This document shows positions 22,283-24,922 of a stretch of DNA of 24,922 nt, piece by piece (position 1 is the stretch's first letter; each line of letters opens with the position of its first letter). The stretch is taken from assembly GCA_039933015.1 (NCBI GenBank), contig JBDTOX010000092.1:1-24922 (forward strand), written 5' to 3'. The stretch is from JBDTOX01 sp039933015. Lineage in GTDB: Bacteria > Pseudomonadota > Gammaproteobacteria > Burkholderiales > Methylophilaceae. The notes below the pieces were generated by a model, which was not told the DNA's origin, ran no database searches, and saw only the letters and a program-made list of their open reading frames with translations. The translations under genes were made by a program, and so were the position numbers.

Positions 22283-22495
22283 GTGGCACGTATTACTGTT
22301 GATGATTGTCTGGAAAAAATCCCTAACCGTTTCCAGCTCACCCTGGTAGCGGCTTACCGCTCACGCCAGCTGGCTAACGGCTCTGAGCCTTTGGTGAGCA
22401 CGCACGGTCAAAAAGATAAGCCTACCGTACTTGCATTGCGCGAAATCGCTGCTGGCAAGGTTGGGCTGGAAGTGCTTAACCGCGGGCATGCTTAA
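22283..22495 (+). CDS. rpoZ: RNA polymerase omega subunit
   Basis: Omega assists assembly of the RNA polymerase core by holding beta-prime and forms part of a ppGpp-binding site. The 70-residue product begins MARITVDDCLEKIPNRFQLT, then VAAYRSRQLANG and ALREIAAGKV, exactly the omega pattern. The start is GTG at 22283, supported by a strong GGAGG at 22271-22275. It lies between gmk and the ppGpp synthetase gene, as in E. coli. Confidence 0.98.
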   Translation: MARITVDDCLEKIPNRFQLTLVAAYRSRQLANGSEPLVSTHGQKDKPTVLALREIAAGKVGLEVLNRGHA

Positions 22496-22505
22496 CGCTT
22501 GATGA

Positions 22506-22605
22506 TTTCAAATTGCATTCATGCGAAGATACTGGCAGCAGCAAACAGTGTGGCTAATATGGCAATATTCGGAATATAAAATATTTGTGTGAATGCAACT
22601 TGAAA
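22506..22605. repeat. 16-bp inverted repeat spanning the rpoZ-spoT gap
   Basis: TTTCAAATTGCATTCA (22506-22521) and TGAATGCAACTTGAAA (22590-22605) are inverse copies with one mismatch (22512 against 22599), framing exactly 100 bp. As plus-strand RNA the stem extends inward by six more pairs (three of them G-U) to 22527 and 22584, giving about 22 pairs around a 56-base loop. The loop is AT-rich in its second half. No T-run follows, so it is not an ordinary terminator, and no target duplication is evident. A candidate spoT promoter lies in the loop. Confidence 0.7.
22532..22560 (+). promoter_or_regulatory. Candidate spoT promoter
   Basis: CTGGCA (22532-22537) and TAATAT (22555-22560) are 17 bp apart, each matching four of six consensus bases. 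Transcription would start near 22567, leaving a leader of about 60 bases that carries the right arm of the inverted repeat. Confidence 0.35.
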
Positions 22606-22626
22606 ATAAGCAGAGAATAAGATGTT

Positions 22627-24849
22627 ATGTCCAAAGCGGGCGAAAAACGTGCAGCGGAATCTGTAAAGCCACCTACCCCCCTTTTGCTGCCCGCCGACAG
22701 CGAAGACTCACAACTCACGCTGCGCCTTAAAGAATACCTCAAGCCAGAAGACATCGCCCAAGTGTGGGAAGCCTATCGTTTCAGTGCTGCTGCCCATGAA
22801 GGGCAGATGCGCAAAAGCGGCGAACCCTACATTTCCCATCCAGTTGCGGTAGCCGGCATTCTGGCTGCACTGCACCTGGATGTACCTACCCTTATCGCAG
22901 CGCTACTGCATGATGTAGTAGAGGATACGGGCGTAACCAAGCAGGAAGTCAGTGATCAGTTCGGCAAGCAGGTGGCCGAGCTGGTGGATGGGCTTTCCAA
23001 GCTCGACAAGATCGAATTCCAGAGTGCTACCCAGGCACAGGCAGAAAACTTCCGCAAAATGTTGTTGGCCATGTCGCAGGATGTACGCGTCATTTTGGTC
23101 AAGCTGGCAGACCGCCTGCATAACATGAGTACGCTGGATGTGATGGGTTCGGACAAGCGCCGCCGCATTGCCCGTGAAACACTGGAAATCTACGCACCTA
23201 TCGCCAATCGGCTGGGCCTGAACTCGATTTATCAACAGTTGGAAGATTTAAGCTTCAAGCATCTTTACCCCATGCGCTATGGCGTGATCTCCAAAGCGAT
23301 CAAGGCGGCGCGCGGCAATCGCAAGGAAGTCGTAGGCAAAATACAGGAAGCCATCAAGCAGTGTCTGCATGAAATGCAGATTGCAGCGGATGTTACCGGA
23401 CGCGAAAAGCATCTATACAGTATCTATAAAAAGATGGCGGGTAAAACCATCACCTTTTCGCAAATCTACGATATCTACGGCTTTCGCATCATCGTCAAGG
23501 ATACGTCCACGTGCTATCTGACGCTGGGCGTGTTGCATGCGCTTTACAAGCCGATTCCGGGGAAATTCAAGGATTATATCGCCATTCCCAAAGCCAATGG
23601 CTATCAGTCCCTGCATACAACGCTGTTTGGCCCCTTCGGCACGCCGATCGAGGTGCAGATACGTAGTGAGGGAATGCACAATGTTGCTGAGGCTGGAGTC
23701 GCCGCACATTGGCTCTACAAGGCTACCGATGCCCATCTGAGCGCACTGCAGCAGCAGACCCATCAATGGCTGCAGCGCTTGCTGGATATACAGAGCGAGA
23801 GTGCAGATTCACTGGAATTCCTCGAGCATTTCAAGGTGGACTTGTTCCCCGACGAAGTCTATGTGTTCACGCCCAAAGGCACAATCATGACGCTAGCCAG
23901 GGGTGCGACAGCCGTGGATTTTGCCTATGCGGTGCATACCGATATCGGCAACCGTTGCGTAGCAGTCAAAATCAATCAGGAGTTGGCGCCGCTACGCACC
24001 GAACTGCACAATGGTGATCGTGTAGAGATTATTACTGCCTCCCATGCTCATCCCAATCCCGCATGGCTCAATTATGTTGTGTCGGGCAAGGCGCGTGCGC
24101 ACATCCGCCATTTCCTCAAATCCATGCAGTCGACAGAATCTGCGCATCTGGGTGAACGCATGCTGAGCCAGGCTCTGCGCGCGTTGCAGGCCGACCAGAC
24201 ACAGATTGAAGAAGCGCATTGGCAAAAGCTGATGCGTGATTATGGCGCCAAGAGCAAAGAAGAAATTTTGACCGACATTGGCCTCGGCAAACGGCTAAAT
24301 GTGATGGTGGCTCACCAGTTATTAGCCATGGGTGATGATCAGGGCGAGCGTAACGGCAAGCAAGCCAACAAGCCCTTGGGCACCATTACCATACGTGGCT
24401 CGGAAGGCATGGCCGTACAATTTGCGCAATGTTGCAGACCTATTCCGGGTGATCCGATTCTGGGCTTTATCAACAAGGATAAGGGGCTGGTGATCCACAC
24501 GCACGATTGCCCGGCTATCCGTAAATTCCGTGTCGATCCGGATAAATGGCTCGATGTGGAATGGGATCCAGACACCAAGCGCTTGTTCAAGGTCAATTTG
24601 AAGTTAACCGTGGCCAACCAGCGCGGCATGCTGGCCAAGATTGCTGCAGCCATTGCCGATGCGGGCTCGAATATCGATAATGTCAGCATGGAAGAGCCGG
24701 ACGATAGCGCTTACACCAATATGCATTTCACCGTACAAGTGCAGGATCGCGTGCATCTTGCAGGCCTAATGCGGCGTCTACGCAAGATCCCCGATGTGGT
24801 CAGGATTAACCGCGTCAAGGGGGCAGGGGCGGAGCAAAGAAGCCAGTAG
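22627..24849 (+). CDS. spoT: Bifunctional (p)ppGpp synthetase/hydrolase
   Basis: This long RelA/SpoT homologue makes and degrades the stringent-response alarmone. The 740-residue protein has an N-terminal HD hydrolase domain with H71 (ISHPVAVAG), LLHDVVEDT (H95, D96) and KLADRLHNM (about 159-167), all intact; a synthetase domain with YDIYGFRIIV at 281-290, KFKDYIAIPKANGYQSLHT at 313-331 and EVQIRSEGMHNVAEAGVAAHW at 342-362; a TGS domain at about 405-468; a CC-type zinc-finger region (QCCRPIPGD at 601-609); and a C-terminal ACT domain from about 657. The KxKD at 313-316, rather than the ExDD of monofunctional RelA, fits a bifunctional enzyme. The ribosome site is weak. Confidence 0.96.
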   Translation: MSKAGEKRAAESVKPPTPLLLPADSEDSQLTLRLKEYLKPEDIAQVWEAYRFSAAAHEGQMRKSGEPYISHPVAVAGILAALHLDVPTLIAALLHDVVEDTGVTKQEVSDQFGKQVAELVDGLSKLDKIEFQSATQAQAENFRKMLLAMSQDVRVILVKLADRLHNMSTLDVMGSDKRRRIARETLEIYAPIANRLGLNSIYQQLEDLSFKHLYPMRYGVISKAIKAARGNRKEVVGKIQEAIKQCLHEMQIAADVTGREKHLYSIYKKMAGKTITFSQIYDIYGFRIIVKDTSTCYLTLGVLHALYKPIPGKFKDYIAIPKANGYQSLHTTLFGPFGTPIEVQIRSEGMHNVAEAGVAAHWLYKATDAHLSALQQQTHQWLQRLLDIQSESADSLEFLEHFKVDLFPDEVYVFTPKGTIMTLARGATAVDFAYAVHTDIGNRCVAVKINQELAPLRTELHNGDRVEIITASHAHPNPAWLNYVVSGKARAHIRHFLKSMQSTESAHLGERMLSQALRALQADQTQIEEAHWQKLMRDYGAKSKEEILTDIGLGKRLNVMVAHQLLAMGDDQGERNGKQANKPLGTITIRGSEGMAVQFAQCCRPIPGDPILGFINKDKGLVIHTHDCPAIRKFRVDPDKWLDVEWDPDTKRLFKVNLKLTVANQRGMLAKIAAAIADAGSNIDNVSMEEPDDSAYTNMHFTVQVQDRVHLAGLMRRLRKIPDVVRINRVKGAGAEQRSQ

Positions 24850-24894
24850 CGATAGAAAATCCAATAATATGTTTTTAGTTCAGGACAATTGAAG

Positions 24895-24922
24895 ATGGCA
24901 AAGCAAATCATCCATACCGACG
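24895..24922 (+). CDS. ridA: RidA family enamine/imine deaminase, 5' end
   Basis: Only nine codons are visible, reading MAKQIIHTD before the window ends. RidA proteins commonly begin with a short form of this (for example MSKxIIHTD), and ridA directly follows spoT in many betaproteobacteria. RidA hydrolyses reactive enamine and imine intermediates such as 2-aminoacrylate. The call depends on this short start plus gene order. Confidence 0.6.

Overview
This 24.9-kb window looks like ordinary core chromosome of a betaproteobacterium, most likely in or near the Nitrosomonadales/Methylophilaceae. The basis is protein character and gene order (hemC-hemD-hemX-hemY, rdgB-rph-kinase/phosphatase, yicC-gmk-rpoZ-spoT-ridA), not a database search. 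Coding density is very high, all genes are intact except the two cut by the window edges, and I see no insertion sequence, prophage, CRISPR array, tRNA or rRNA. No stretch over 300 bases lacks a gene.

Layout. (1) 1-2449, minus strand: aroQ, accB, accC, then prmA (cut), covering shikimate metabolism, biotin carboxylation for fatty acid synthesis and ribosomal protein methylation. (2) 2567-5331, minus: cutA, dsbD and a TlpA/ResA-like thioredoxin, a tightly packed periplasmic thiol-redox group. (3) 5342-5493: an intergenic block with nested inverted repeats that could fold as a cloverleaf. (4) 5494-7022, plus: fxsA and a ferredoxin-fused flavin reductase of unknown partner. (5) 7038-12965, minus: algZ-algR two-component pair followed by hemC, hemD, hemX, hemY with overlapping ends. 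(6) 13024-15859, plus: argH, divergent from algZ, and a FimV-like inner-membrane/periplasmic protein. (7) 15851-20544, minus: a soluble Ser/Thr kinase, a PP2C phosphatase, rph, rdgB, a 77-residue unknown protein and hemW. (8) 20690-24922, plus: yicC, gmk, rpoZ, a bifunctional relA/spoT gene and the first codons of ridA.

Functional themes are tetrapyrrole synthesis (hemCDXY, with the heme chaperone hemW elsewhere in the window), nucleotide and stringent-response housekeeping (gmk, rpoZ, spoT, rdgB, rph, yicC), signalling (algZR, kinase/phosphatase) and envelope redox. The order argH / algZ-algR-hemC-hemD is the one known from Pseudomonas, where AlgR controls twitching; a FimV-like gene directly after argH makes that neighbourhood more interesting.

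I did not find a convincing undescribed multi-gene system. The best leads are small: hemW has no ATG, GTG or TTG upstream of its first radical-SAM cysteine; two intergenic inverted-repeat structures (5357-5462 and 22506-22605) are unexplained; argH begins at a TTG inside a perfectly in-frame 15-bp tandem duplication; and the algZ and argH promoters appear to occupy the same DNA. Several genes start with TTG or GTG (cutA, dsbD, the thioredoxin, hemY, argH, the FimV-like gene, rpoZ).
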